A stretch of 64,000 bases of DNA, taken from Verrucomicrobiaceae bacterium E54. Lineage in GTDB: Bacteria > Verrucomicrobiota > Verrucomicrobiia > Verrucomicrobiales > Akkermansiaceae. The position numbers and the translations under genes were made by a program. Each line of letters opens with the position of its first letter. Position 1 is the stretch's first letter. Positions 41,550 through 52,000 of the stretch are shown here, piece after piece. The notes under the pieces are model-generated. The model had not been told where the DNA came from and made no database searches. It was given only the letters and a program-made list of their open reading frames with translations. The stretch spans positions 62,001 to 126,000 of the forward strand of contig JAKZES010000004.1 of the NCBI GenBank assembly GCA_022548915.1, given 5' to 3'.

Positions 41550-44000
41550 ATGGCTTTCCTTCGCATCCCGACAGAGCGCCCCGTCCGGTGGATTTTCGGC
41601 TTTGCCGGCATCCTCTGCACGCTGGGCGATGTTTCCGGTCAGGAATCGAACATGTCTGATCTGGCGAGGGCCGAGGTCAGCCGCCGCGGTCAGGCCGCGA
41701 TGGAGGCCCAACAACTGCTGATCAATGGCGACAAGGCTTATGAAGCCGGACGCTACGCCGACGCGGTCGAGGCCTACCGGGGAGCCATTGATCTCCTGCC
41801 GGAAAACGCCCCCGCGGTGGCGGCCCAGCGTGAGGCGGCCCTGCAGCGGTTTTCCCAGGCATCAGTGGAACGCGCCCGGAAACTCCGCCGTCTCGGGGAT
41901 CTCGAGGGGGCCCAGCAGGTCATCGATGGCGTGCTGGACGAAAAGGTTTCCCCGGACGATCCGGCGGCGCTGGCGATGGAGCAGCAGCTGCTCGACCCGA
42001 TTCGGACGAATCCGGCAAGCTCGCTGGAGCACACCGGGAACATCGAGGAGGTCCGGCTGCTTCTCTACAAGGCCGACGGGGCGTACGAGCTTGGCAAATT
42101 CGACGAGGCACGGGCCGTCTATCAAGACGTCCTCCGCGTCGACCCCTACAACAGTGCCGCCCGTCGCGGGATGGAGCGCACCGATGCGGCGCGCTCAAGT
42201 TACCACCGGGCCGCCTACGACCAGACCCGCTCCGAGATGCTCGCCGAAGTGGATCGCCAGTGGGAGCTGCCGGTGCCACCGGAGATGGCGCTTCGGGGGG
42301 GTGGTGGCCTCGCCGGCGCCGGAGGAGTGGTCGATTACGCCGACAAGCTGGAGTCCATCACCGTGCCGGTCGCCATTCTGGAAGATGTCACCCTGCCCGA
42401 GGCGGTGGATTTCCTGCGCCAGCAGTCGATCGAGAACGACAAGCTCGAACTCGATCCCTTGGAGCGCGGGGTGAACTTCGTGATCGACGTCGGCGGGGTC
42501 GACTCGGAAACCGGCAAGGCGCTTCGCGAGCGCACCTTCTCCCTCAATCTCCGCGGAGCGACCCTCGGACAACTGGTCGATTACGTCGCGGAATCCACCA
42601 GGACACAGGCCATTCGCCAGCCTTTCGCCGTGACCTTCCGGCCGCTGGGTGCGGATTCCGAGCAGTTGGTTTCCAGAACCTACCGCGTGCCTCCGGATTT
42701 CCTCACCAACAGTGCGTTCGACGATGACGGCGGTGGCCAGGCCGACTTCGACCCCTTCGCGCCGAAACAGGAGGATGGGGGATTGATGGGCAAGCGCCTG
42801 ACGGCCGAAGAGAAGCTCAAGAAGCTCGGCGTTCCGTTTCCGGACGGTGCCACGGCGGCATTCTACGCGGGCACCAGCACCCTGCAGGTGCGCAACACGC
42901 CGCTGAACCATTCGCTGGTCGAGCAGATCGTCGATACCATCGCCAGTGAAGAACCGACTTCCGTGGTGGTCGAGGTGACCATCCTCCGGACCCAGCAGGA
43001 CACGCTTGAAGAGCTGGGCTTCGACTGGATTCTCTCGCCCTTCGGCCTCTCCGCCAACAGCGTGTTCCTGGGAGGAGGCACGATTGGCAGCGGGTCGGCG
43101 CGCACCGCCTCGGACTTCATCAGTCCCGTGAATTTCACCGCGATTCCCGGCGTTCCGATTGCTGCCGGCCAAAACGTCGAGAACATCATGACGGGCGGCC
43201 TGCGGTCCGGGGACTTCGGGTCCGGGGGGAATTCGATCGACTCGATCCTCAACAACCCCACCCGGCAGACCCAGAGCAGCAGTGTGGCCCCGGGGATCCT
43301 GTCGTTCACGGGCCTCTTCACCGACGGTCAGGTCCAGATGATCGTCCGCGGACTGGACCAGAAGAAGGGCAGCGACGTCGTCGCCGTTCCATCGGTCACG
43401 ACCCGCAGTGGCCAGCAGTCTTCGATCGAGATCATCCGTGAGTTCATCTACCCCACCGAGTATGAGCCGCCGGAACTGCCCAACTCGGTCGGGACGAATT
43501 CCGAAGGGATTTTTCCGGTCACGCCCGCGACGCCGACCGCCTTCGACATGCGCAAGGTCGGGGTGATCCTCGAGGTGCTGCCGACCGCCAGCAAGGACAA
43601 GCGCTTCGTCGACATCAATCTCAAGCCGAACCTCACGGACTTCGACGGCTTCATCAACTACGGCTCGCCCATCCGCAGCGGGGGAGCCATTGCCGGCGGA
43701 GCGGGATTCTTCGGGCAGGTCGAGCCGCAGGTGGTGACCAACAACGAGATCCTGATGCCGGTCTTTTCCAAGATGGCGACGGAAACCGCCCTCACGGTGG
43801 CGGACGGCACGACGATGGTGATCGGCGGGCTGCTTGAGGAACGCACCGAGAATTACGAGGACAAGGTGCCGATCCTGGGAGACATTCCCGTCTTGGGCCG
43901 CCTGTTTCAAAGCAAGGGAACGTCATCGGTCAGCAAGGCGGTGATCTTCCTGGTCAAGGTTCGCGTCGTCGACGCCGCCGGCCGTCCCTTCAACCCCTGA
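41550..44000 (+). CDS. Amuc_1098-family type IV pilus secretin-like outer membrane protein
   Basis: An 816-residue exported protein. A signal peptide (about 1-30) is followed by a TPR-like helical region (about 45-230: AQQLLINGDKAYEAGRYADAVEAYRGAI; LLLYKADGAYELGKFDEARAVYQDVLRVDP). Middle N-type subdomains follow, one near 255-345 (ITVPVAILEDVTLPEAVDFLRQQS). The C-terminal secretin domain (about 580-810) ends with DKVPILGDIPVLGRLFQSKG. The TPR plus secretin layout is that of the Akkermansia Amuc_1098 family, thought to form the outer-membrane pore of a type IV pilus system. No other pilus genes are adjacent, so the partner machinery must be elsewhere. Confidence 0.88.
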   Translation: MAFLRIPTERPVRWIFGFAGILCTLGDVSGQESNMSDLARAEVSRRGQAAMEAQQLLINGDKAYEAGRYADAVEAYRGAIDLLPENAPAVAAQREAALQRFSQASVERARKLRRLGDLEGAQQVIDGVLDEKVSPDDPAALAMEQQLLDPIRTNPASSLEHTGNIEEVRLLLYKADGAYELGKFDEARAVYQDVLRVDPYNSAARRGMERTDAARSSYHRAAYDQTRSEMLAEVDRQWELPVPPEMALRGGGGLAGAGGVVDYADKLESITVPVAILEDVTLPEAVDFLRQQSIENDKLELDPLERGVNFVIDVGGVDSETGKALRERTFSLNLRGATLGQLVDYVAESTRTQAIRQPFAVTFRPLGADSEQLVSRTYRVPPDFLTNSAFDDDGGGQADFDPFAPKQEDGGLMGKRLTAEEKLKKLGVPFPDGATAAFYAGTSTLQVRNTPLNHSLVEQIVDTIASEEPTSVVVEVTILRTQQDTLEELGFDWILSPFGLSANSVFLGGGTIGSGSARTASDFISPVNFTAIPGVPIAAGQNVENIMTGGLRSGDFGSGGNSIDSILNNPTRQTQSSSVAPGILSFTGLFTDGQVQMIVRGLDQKKGSDVVAVPSVTTRSGQQSSIEIIREFIYPTEYEPPELPNSVGTNSEGIFPVTPATPTAFDMRKVGVILEVLPTASKDKRFVDINLKPNLTDFDGFINYGSPIRSGGAIAGGAGFFGQVEPQVVTNNEILMPVFSKMATETALTVADGTTMVIGGLLEERTENYEDKVPILGDIPVLGRLFQSKGTSSVSKAVIFLVKVRVVDAAGRPFNP

Positions 44001-44028
44001 GGTGGAGCCGCCCACCCGTCCGACCTCC

Positions 44029-45561
44029 ATGCCCGAAAGCGAACCGGACAACTACTCGATCGACGAGATGATGAGCCGCCTGCAGGCGCGCGGTGGTCAG
44101 GACGTCGAGGGCGAGCCGCAACTGGTCACCCGGCCCGACGGCAGTCAGGTGGTCCGGGTCAGGAAGCGCAAGCGGAGGTCTCACCAGCCGCACAAGGAGG
44201 CCGAGAAGAGACGCCGCCGCCGCACGCTCGTGGTGACCTCCCTCGTGATGGTGCTCCTGCTGACCGGTGCTCTGGCCTTCATCGCTTGGTTCTTCTATCT
44301 CAACAGCAGTGGCTACCGCGACCAGGTGGCCGAGAGGATCGAGGCCTGGACCGGTGCCGAGCTGGACATGCGGGCATTCCGGGCAACGCCGGTGAATGCC
44401 GCCGCCGACACCATCATTCTCACCTGGCCCGAGGATTCGCCGGCCGCGCGTTTGAAGGTCCACGCGCCCCGGGTCGATCTGAAGGTTTCGAGCCATCTCA
44501 CCGGGAAATGGCAGGGACAGCAGTTGGGCGCCGGCAGTGGTGAGCTGGTGCTTCGTGCGGTGGAGTCTCCCTCACGTGTCGAGCTTCCGGACGAGCCGCT
44601 GCCATTCCGCATGCCGATCCGGGTGAGCCGCCTCAACATTCGCTTTGGCGACGGCGAGCGCGCGGCATTCGGCGTCTATGAGGCCAGCACGAGCCTCACG
44701 GTGGCGAATCCCGAGAGTCCCGAGGCCAACATCATCCTGCAAAGCGGGAAATGCCGGATCGGGCGCTGGGGACGCTTCGATGTGGATTTCGCTTCCTTCC
44801 GCCTGAGCCATGACGGCGTCCACCTCGGCACCATGCGCCTCGCTCCCGAGGAGGTCGAGGATGCGGAGTTCGAACTTCGGGGCGAGGGCTTCCCGGCCAT
44901 CCCCGTGAATGGCGGCAAGGCCGAGTTCGGTCTCGGGCTGCAGAACATGCCGTCGCTGATCCTCTTCGGGAATGGCCTCGGGACCATCATCGAAGGCACT
45001 TTTGAGACCGATCCTGAAGACTCGACCGGTCGGGTGAGCCTCGATGTGACCCGCCTCGACGCCCTGGGCATCGATGTTCCGGTGCGGGGAATGTCGGGCT
45101 CCGACCTCAAGTTCTATCGCTTTCCGATGTTCGAAACGATTGCCGACGTGCTCGACACCGCGCGTTTCGTGCAGCCGAGTTTTGATCCGGAATCGACGCT
45201 GCGGGTGGTCCGGACCGGGGACCATGTGGCACTCGAGGAGATCGACCTCGTGTCCGAGGGCATGATGCGCGTGCGCGGGCGGATCGAGGAACGCCGGGGG
45301 GGCGCACTTTCCGGGCAACTCGAAGTCGGAATCGCCGAGTCTTTTCTCGTGCTCAGCGAGACCCGGGCGGTGCCCCGGGTGTTCGGCAAAGCTGCCGGTG
45401 GTTATCGCTGGGCCACCGTCAAGCTTGCGGGGACCACCAAGGTGCCGAGCGACGATCTGGCCCGGCAACTTGCCGGCACGCTGGAGTCGATTCCGCCCGG
45501 CACCGATGGCGAGCGCGGCTTGGATGAGGAGTTCCGCGACCTGACCGCGCCGCAGGACTAA
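44029..45561 (+). CDS. Single-pass membrane protein with AsmA-like extracytoplasmic region
   Basis: A 510-residue protein with a basic cytosolic N-terminus (KRKRRSHQPHKEAEKRRRRR), one membrane helix (about 67-92) and a long beta-rich periplasmic part. The stretch just after the helix (NSSGYRDQVAERIEAWTGAELDMRAFRATP) and later patterns (LNIRFGDGERAAFGVYEAST; MMRVRGRIEERRGGALSGQLEVGI) resemble AsmA/TAM-type envelope proteins, but the similarity is judged by eye. ATG 44029 is chosen over an in-frame GTG at 44002. It starts 28 bases after the secretin gene, which suggests an envelope biogenesis or secretion role. Confidence 0.68.
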   Translation: MPESEPDNYSIDEMMSRLQARGGQDVEGEPQLVTRPDGSQVVRVRKRKRRSHQPHKEAEKRRRRRTLVVTSLVMVLLLTGALAFIAWFFYLNSSGYRDQVAERIEAWTGAELDMRAFRATPVNAAADTIILTWPEDSPAARLKVHAPRVDLKVSSHLTGKWQGQQLGAGSGELVLRAVESPSRVELPDEPLPFRMPIRVSRLNIRFGDGERAAFGVYEASTSLTVANPESPEANIILQSGKCRIGRWGRFDVDFASFRLSHDGVHLGTMRLAPEEVEDAEFELRGEGFPAIPVNGGKAEFGLGLQNMPSLILFGNGLGTIIEGTFETDPEDSTGRVSLDVTRLDALGIDVPVRGMSGSDLKFYRFPMFETIADVLDTARFVQPSFDPESTLRVVRTGDHVALEEIDLVSEGMMRVRGRIEERRGGALSGQLEVGIAESFLVLSETRAVPRVFGKAAGGYRWATVKLAGTTKVPSDDLARQLAGTLESIPPGTDGERGLDEEFRDLTAPQD

Positions 45562-45622
45562 TTCGCTTCTTTTCCTTGTGGAGAGCGGACCGGACTTTCA
45601 GTCTGGAGCGGTCAACCGGCGC

Positions 45623-46774
45623 ATGCAGGCTCCCTCGCTTCAACCCTACTTCGAAACCCTCGGCCACGCGGCCGTCCCCCACGCAGGGTCGGTCAATTCG
45701 AGCGCTGGTGCCGCCATCGAGCGGGCCCTCAAGTCCCCGGTGGAAGCGCCGGGGCGGGGGATTCTGCTGATGGCGCCCCGGGCGGGTTTCGGCAAGACCC
45801 ACCTCCTCGAACGGCTCCGGCGTGGTCTTGCCGGCAGTCACGAGTTCCTTCCGCTTCGCCCGCTCGATGGACGCCACGTCGATCCCGCGGCGGCGGTCGA
45901 GGATACCCTGCGATGTCTCACCCGCGTGCTGCCGGCCTCGGGCGGGCTCACGCATCTCGATCTCCATGCCCGTCATCTCTTCGCCCGCGGTCTCCAGCCG
46001 CTCGTCGTCTCCGGCGAGGTGCCCTGCCAGGATCGCGAGGCGGCGACCGAAGCCCTGCGCAAGCGTCCCGTCGAAACCTTCGACTTTCACCACCCCCAGG
46101 CGGTCACCGCCCACTGGACCCGGGAAAACTTCGAAGTCCTCGGTCCCCGCCTTTCCCTGGAGGTCAGCCGTCTCACGGAAGGTTCATTGAACCAGACCGC
46201 CTTCTGGATTGCCGCGCTCTTCCGCTACGCGATCGCCTCGCCGGAGAATCCGGGCCGCGTCGGACGTCTGCTTCAGACCGCGGCCGACGGTGCGGATGCC
46301 GAGCGTTTCGGCACCCTGCTGGCCCTTCTTTCCCGGCTCCGGCGTGTCGTCGTGGTGGTCGACGAACTCGAGGGCGTGCACGGCGATCCCGACGGTGCCC
46401 GTCGTGTCGCCGGATTCCTGGCGACCATCCGGCAGGAGGCTCCCCGCGTGGACCTGATCGTGTCGATCAATCGCGACGTCTGGGAGAGTTCCTTCGTGCC
46501 CTCCTTGAGTGGAGGTTTGCGGGACCGCCTCTCGGAGCTATCGGTCCATCTACAGCCGCTCGACGACCAGGGAGTGATCGGATTGCTTTCCTGCCGAGGG
46601 ATTGCGGATCCGGAACGGATTCTGACGCGGCTCCAGCTGGCCCCGGATGAAAGGTATGCCCGGCGTGTGTTGCAGGCCGCATCGGAGGTGATCGCCGAGA
46701 ACCCCGGCCTGCTTTCTCGCCCTGCCGGGGGCGGGACCGACCCAAGTGGCGAGGCGACCCGGGAGAACGCTTGA
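45623..46774 (+). CDS. P-loop AAA-type ATPase of unknown function
   Basis: A 383-residue cytosolic ATPase. Walker A is APRAGFGKT (51-59). A Walker B-like strand RVVVVVDELEG lies near 240-249, followed by a sensor-like VDLIVSINRDVWESSF. The C-terminal part (LLSCRGIADPERILTRLQLAP...) is helical. The arrangement resembles ATPases of the Orc1/STAND-like broad group; no closer family is recognised. ATG 45623 is preferred over GTG 45578 because a GGAGCGG ribosome-site-like stretch precedes it. It lies 61 bases after the AsmA-like gene and 89 bases before the large-protein operon, so it could serve either. Confidence 0.7.
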   Translation: MQAPSLQPYFETLGHAAVPHAGSVNSSAGAAIERALKSPVEAPGRGILLMAPRAGFGKTHLLERLRRGLAGSHEFLPLRPLDGRHVDPAAAVEDTLRCLTRVLPASGGLTHLDLHARHLFARGLQPLVVSGEVPCQDREAATEALRKRPVETFDFHHPQAVTAHWTRENFEVLGPRLSLEVSRLTEGSLNQTAFWIAALFRYAIASPENPGRVGRLLQTAADGADAERFGTLLALLSRLRRVVVVVDELEGVHGDPDGARRVAGFLATIRQEAPRVDLIVSINRDVWESSFVPSLSGGLRDRLSELSVHLQPLDDQGVIGLLSCRGIADPERILTRLQLAPDERYARRVLQAASEVIAENPGLLSRPAGGGTDPSGEATRENA

Positions 46775-46863
46775 AACCGGAACCGCCTGTTGAAATGGCC
46801 GTTCCGTCACTCCGCTTTTCGTGCTCGCCCTGATCGCAGATCGACCGGTAGCCTTGAAGCTTC

Positions 46864-49053
46864 ATGTTGAATCGGCTTGTATTCTTCCTGATCGCTTCAT
46901 GCCTCGCCTGCCAGGCGGAGAGCGAACCCAACAACGAAACCTCGCAGGCCGATTCGGTGGAGATCGGCAAGGAGGTCCGGTTCCGTTTCACGCCCCGTGG
47001 CGACCGTGACTACTTCAAGCTGACCGCACCCGGCGATGGTGTGATCGGCTTCCGGCTGAAGCAGGGTGCCCCGGACCACAGCCCGCATCCCTGGTGGGGC
47101 GAATATGAGGGAGAGGACGGGAAGCGCTACGTCCGGCGGGATGGCCTCTGGGACCGTCGGGTCGGGAAAGGGGAAGAGGTGGTGTTCGGGATCCGCGGAA
47201 ATTTCTACGGCCACAACGAGAAGGAGTCGAATGACGTGCTCGTGGGGGTTTTCGAGTTCTTCCCCCCGGTTGATCTCGAGCCGAATGACGGTGATGGCGA
47301 GGCGATCAGGACGGAAGTCGGCGAGGAGGTTTCATTCACCTTTCGTCCCCGTCACGATGTGGATCGCTTCACACTCATGTCCCCTGATGACGGGGTGATA
47401 CGGTTCGTGCTCGTCGGGGAGGTCAAGGATCACTCGCCTTATCCTTGGTGGGGTGAATTTCTCGGTGAGGATGACAGGAAAAACGAACGTCGCTCCGGCA
47501 TGTGGGACATCGCCGCCAGCGAGGGAGAGCAACTCGTCTTTGCAATCCGCAGCAACTACTACGGTCACAACGAAAAGTCCTCGCCTGAAGTGCTGCGCGG
47601 CCGGTTCGTCTTCGAGCCGCGCGTCGGTCCGGAGCCGAACGATTCGATGGAGACCGCCACTCCGGTCCAGGTCGGAGAGGAGTTCTCTTTCCAGCTGAAT
47701 CCGCGGATGGATCGGGATTACTTCAAGACGAAGAGCCCTGGCAGGGGGACGTTGCGTTTCCGCCTCACGCAGACATCCAAAGCCCATGCTCCCGAGCCGT
47801 GGTGGGGCGAGGAGGTTGGCGGCAATGGCAAGAAGTCCATGCGTCGCCCCGGGCAGTGGGACCGGGATGTGGAATCCGGCGAAGAGGTGGTTTTTGCGAT
47901 CCGGAGCAACTACCACGGCCACAACGAAGTAGGGTCGCCGGATGTCTTGAAGGGCATCATCGAGTTCACGGAACGGTTCGATGACGAGCCCAACAACAGC
48001 GCCACGGAAGCGACGCCCATCCAACCCGGCAAGCCCTTCCGGTTTCAACTCACGCCCCGCCTCGACCGCGACTATTTCACCTTCGTCAGCCCCGGTCGGG
48101 GCACTGTGAAGTTGACGATCACCCAGCGCCCGGCCAAGGCCGCAGGCCTGTATCCGTGGTGGGGTGAGACCGAGCGCGACGGGCGGAGCCACGAGTTCCG
48201 CTCCGGTCAGTGGGACCGCGCCGTCGATGCGGGGGAGAGGGTCGTGCTCGCGATCCGGAGCCATTACTACGGGCACAACGAGGTCGCCATCGACGAGTCG
48301 ATCACGGGCCTGGTCGAGTTCACTCCGGAAGAGGGCGACGAACCCAACGACCTTCCCGAGCAGGCCCGGATGGTGGAGATCGGCAAGCCGTTCCAGATCG
48401 TGCTCAATCCCCGTGGCGACCGGGATTGCTTTCGTGCATCCGCGCCCGGAGCCGGGGTGGTTTGCTTCACCCGCACCGACAAAAACGGGGTTCATCCCGG
48501 TCTCTTTCCGGTCTGGATTCAGGACGGCACGGCCTATCCGGGTTACCGGGAAGCGAGGGTTGCGGAGGGCGGGGAGGTGGTCGTTCAGGTCCGCAGCGAC
48601 CGCTATGAACACAATGCCCGTGCTTCCCCGACACCGGCGACGGCGGTGCTCGAATTCCTCTTGGAACCCGATGCACCGGAGACCGGCGAGGAGGTCGCGG
48701 ATGCGTCGGAGATCGCGGTCGGCCAGCCCTTCCGCTTCGCCATCCTTCCCGCCTGGGACCGCGATCACTTCAGGTTCACGCCCGCCGGGGACGGCCACGT
48801 CCGGCTCCGACTCGCCACGGGCCCTGGGGCAGGCAAACACCTCGGCCACTGGTGGCACGAGGGCGCGGACGGGGATCCGATCGAAACGGAGGTGCTGCCG
48901 GTCCGCGCGGGCGAGACCTACATTCTCGGTCTGTCGGCAGCGGGACAATCGTGGTCCTCGGAGGATGTGCTGGAAGCCGTGGTCGAGTTCACCGACGCCT
49001 CCACCGGGCCGGTCCGCCGCTGGACCTTCGAAATCGAACGCCTCACCGAATGA
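46864..49053 (+). CDS. Secreted protein of six ~118-residue tandem repeats
   Basis: A 729-residue exported protein with a signal peptide (about 1-18, possibly lipobox-like CLAC). Five repeats start with EPNN/EPND at residues 21, 139, 257, 375 and 493, exactly 118 apart, and a sixth degenerate unit begins near 603. Each unit carries a DRDYF-type strand, a PWWGE motif, a GxWDR block and IRSNYYGHNE. The EPN and beta-strand patterns resemble bacterial pre-peptidase C-terminal (PPC) beta-sandwich domains, but PWWGE and YGHNE are unfamiliar. It overlaps the next gene by 4 bases (ATGA), so it is the first gene of a three-gene unit. Function is unknown; adhesion or ligand binding is plausible. Confidence 0.82.
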   Translation: MLNRLVFFLIASCLACQAESEPNNETSQADSVEIGKEVRFRFTPRGDRDYFKLTAPGDGVIGFRLKQGAPDHSPHPWWGEYEGEDGKRYVRRDGLWDRRVGKGEEVVFGIRGNFYGHNEKESNDVLVGVFEFFPPVDLEPNDGDGEAIRTEVGEEVSFTFRPRHDVDRFTLMSPDDGVIRFVLVGEVKDHSPYPWWGEFLGEDDRKNERRSGMWDIAASEGEQLVFAIRSNYYGHNEKSSPEVLRGRFVFEPRVGPEPNDSMETATPVQVGEEFSFQLNPRMDRDYFKTKSPGRGTLRFRLTQTSKAHAPEPWWGEEVGGNGKKSMRRPGQWDRDVESGEEVVFAIRSNYHGHNEVGSPDVLKGIIEFTERFDDEPNNSATEATPIQPGKPFRFQLTPRLDRDYFTFVSPGRGTVKLTITQRPAKAAGLYPWWGETERDGRSHEFRSGQWDRAVDAGERVVLAIRSHYYGHNEVAIDESITGLVEFTPEEGDEPNDLPEQARMVEIGKPFQIVLNPRGDRDCFRASAPGAGVVCFTRTDKNGVHPGLFPVWIQDGTAYPGYREARVAEGGEVVVQVRSDRYEHNARASPTPATAVLEFLLEPDAPETGEEVADASEIAVGQPFRFAILPAWDRDHFRFTPAGDGHVRLRLATGPGAGKHLGHWWHEGADGDPIETEVLPVRAGETYILGLSAAGQSWSSEDVLEAVVEFTDASTGPVRRWTFEIERLTE

Positions 49054-52000
49054 AATCCGGAAGAAACATCACGGTCGCCGTCATCCTGCTTGTCGTTCTG
49101 TTGATCGGCTTCTGCGTTTTCAATGGGGACAAGCCCGGTCCGTCGGGAGGCGGGCCGAAGGACTTCCCGCAGGTGAGCTTCCTCATTCCGCAGGAGGGGT
49201 TTGAGGTCGCGCGCGACTACAACCAGCGCCTTTTCATACCGATCCGCAACAACGGGCCGGGTGTGGCCCGATTGCGGCTGAGTTCGACCCACTTTCCCGA
49301 TCTTCCGGTCGGCTTCGTGGGTCGTGGCACGCCTGATTGGGAGGAGCCGGACACGGTGCTAGAGATTCCGGAGGGCGAAATTTGGGAGGCTCCGCTCCTG
49401 GTGCATGGAAGCGTCGCCGAGCGGAACGATTACACCCTCACGCTCACCGCCGTCCACGAAGGAGCGACCGCCGGCAAGGAGTCATGCGTGGTGCGCCTCC
49501 AGCAGCCGGAACTCCAACTCGAAACCACCTTGCGGATTTCCAACGCGCCGGTCGACAAGGCGAGGCTCGTGCGCACTCTTCGAATCCGCAACTTGGGTGC
49601 CAACATTCCGGATCTCGGCATACATTTCGAATCCGAGGGAGCGGTGCCGACACACCCCATCCACCTCGACCCGGTGCTGGAAGGAACCACCCTTGCGAGT
49701 GGCGAAGTCATTGAAGTCAGGATTCGGCCCTACCTGTATCCCAGCTTCGAGAAACTCGCGGGCGATCTCGTCCTGACCGGACACAATCAGCAACAGCGGG
49801 TGCCGTACCTCGCCGAGGTTCCGGCAGGAAAGGCGGTTTTTGTCACTCTTTCACGCACGTCCAGCCGCTCCAGCAATTCCGGCACCCGCTGCACCAACAT
49901 GCCGGGATCCAGCTACGACATGCCCGCGACCCACGGTACGCCCGCCAGCACCGAGTGGGGCGGTGGTGGCGGCGGGGGTGGCCTCGGTGGCGGGGGCGGC
50001 ATGGGTGGGGGAGGACTGACTGTGACGGACAGCAATCCCCGTCTGGAGCCTGAGGAGATCGAGGACGGTGGAGAACCGGGCGAACAAGATGCCGACGATG
50101 GAAGTTGGACGCTTTTCGGTCCCCTGGATGATGATGCCGACGGGGGCGAAGAGTCATCGGATGACGGGGAAGGCGAGTCATCGACCGTTGAATCGGAGGA
50201 ATGGAGTGACGAGATCGACGAGGGTGGCGAGGCCGACGAAGAAGCCAATCCGGACGAAGGTACCTTCGATCTTCTCGATGCCAACACCGAGGGCGTGGTC
50301 GGAGGGTTCCTTCCTCCCACTGCCTTCGGCACCAGCCTGCGGGAGATGACCATTTTGAGTCCAGACCTCCGGGCTCCGGACCTCGAGCCGTTCGAGGACG
50401 AGGGTGCCCCCGGTGTTCCCGAGGGAACCATCACCACATTTGGCCCCGGGAAAAAGGACGACAAGGAGAGTTCCACCTATGCCGACCAGGACGGCAGGCG
50501 CACCCATCTGACGCGGAGAACTCGTGACGACGGCGCCCAGTTCCTCAACTTCGGCTGGGGGATTGCCGGCAAGGGTCGCCGACTCAACGGCTACTTCGGT
50601 CCCGCACCGGTCAGCCGCCCCGTGCTGGGCCCGAATCCTCGTCCCGGTGCGCCGGCACTCGCGACCTTCGTGGAAGGTGATCCCGAGGATGAGGAAAGGA
50701 ACGTCGTGAAGGTGGTGGACCCGGAGACCGGTGAATCGGTGGTCCTCAGCGATCCCGGCAAAAGGGCCGACAGCCCGGTTTCGATGCGGACCGACAAGGG
50801 CGTGGAGACGGTCTTTCGCGAGGATGGGAAGTTGAAACGGATCTCGTTGTCGGAGGATCTGAAGGCCACCGAGTCCGACGACTGGCCGACCGGGATTGAA
50901 TCCGGACCCGTGGTCGATGCTGAACCGCTCGGAGACGGAAGGCTGGCACTTCTCGCCAAGGCGGATGACGGCAACATGGTCCTCCGGACGCGGGACGGTG
51001 AGCGGCGCATTCCGGCGACCGATGGATCGATGGCGACCGCCGGTGACCGGCTGTTCGTCGCGGGCCGGAACCAGGACGGCAGCCTGTTCGCATTCGACCC
51101 GGATGATGAGGGCACCGGTCGGTTTGCCACCGGAGACGCGGGCTACGGCCCGCCCACTCTGATCGGAACCGGTGACGGCGGGATGCGAATGTTTTACCAC
51201 AAGCCGCTGCCGGCAACCGCTCCGGAAGGCGGGTTCGGTTCCGAGTTGGGAGGCAACTTCGCGGTCGATTTCAAGGATGGCGAATGGGGTGAGCCGCGCC
51301 GGGTCTACCTGCCGGATGCACCGGTGACCGACGCTGCGGTCGCGGTTGAATTCACGCCGCCGTTTGATCGCGCCCACTACAAGGAGATGAACACCGGCAT
51401 CAGCCTCAACGGCCGCAAACTGCGCACGCTGGAGGAGCAGATTCCCTTCGGCCGCTATCTTTTCCAGGTGCCTACCTCCGCGCTCGGCTATCGCGCCGAC
51501 GCCAGCACCGACTCGGGTGCGGCCAACCGGGTCGTTATCGACTCCGAGGGCATCGGCCCCGGAAACTTTCTGATTTCCGACAAGGCCAGCATCTATGGCC
51601 TGCACGACTGGACCCAGGGCTGCTACGTCGCGACCAGCAACGACGAGGCCGACCGGATCGCGCAGCTCAGCAGCCCGGAGCTGCGTCACAACGCCCACGA
51701 TCTCGTGCTGGCCACCAACGGGGCGCAGCTTCCCCGGGATCTCCAACCCGGCGAAACCCGGGAGTTCACCTTCGCCGCCTTCAACGCCGGCGATCAGCCG
51801 AGCCCCAACACCCGGGTCTCAATCCTCTACGAAACGGTCGAGGTGGGAGGCGGCGCGCTTGTCTCGCTCCCTCCCTTCCGTGGAAGGCCGGTCAAGGTCA
51901 GTTTCACGGTGCCGCAGGCGTGGCAGCCGGGGACCAGTCTTCGTCTGGTCGCCTCCGTGCCGGACGAGGGTGATGCCGACCCAGCCACGAATCGGCTGAA

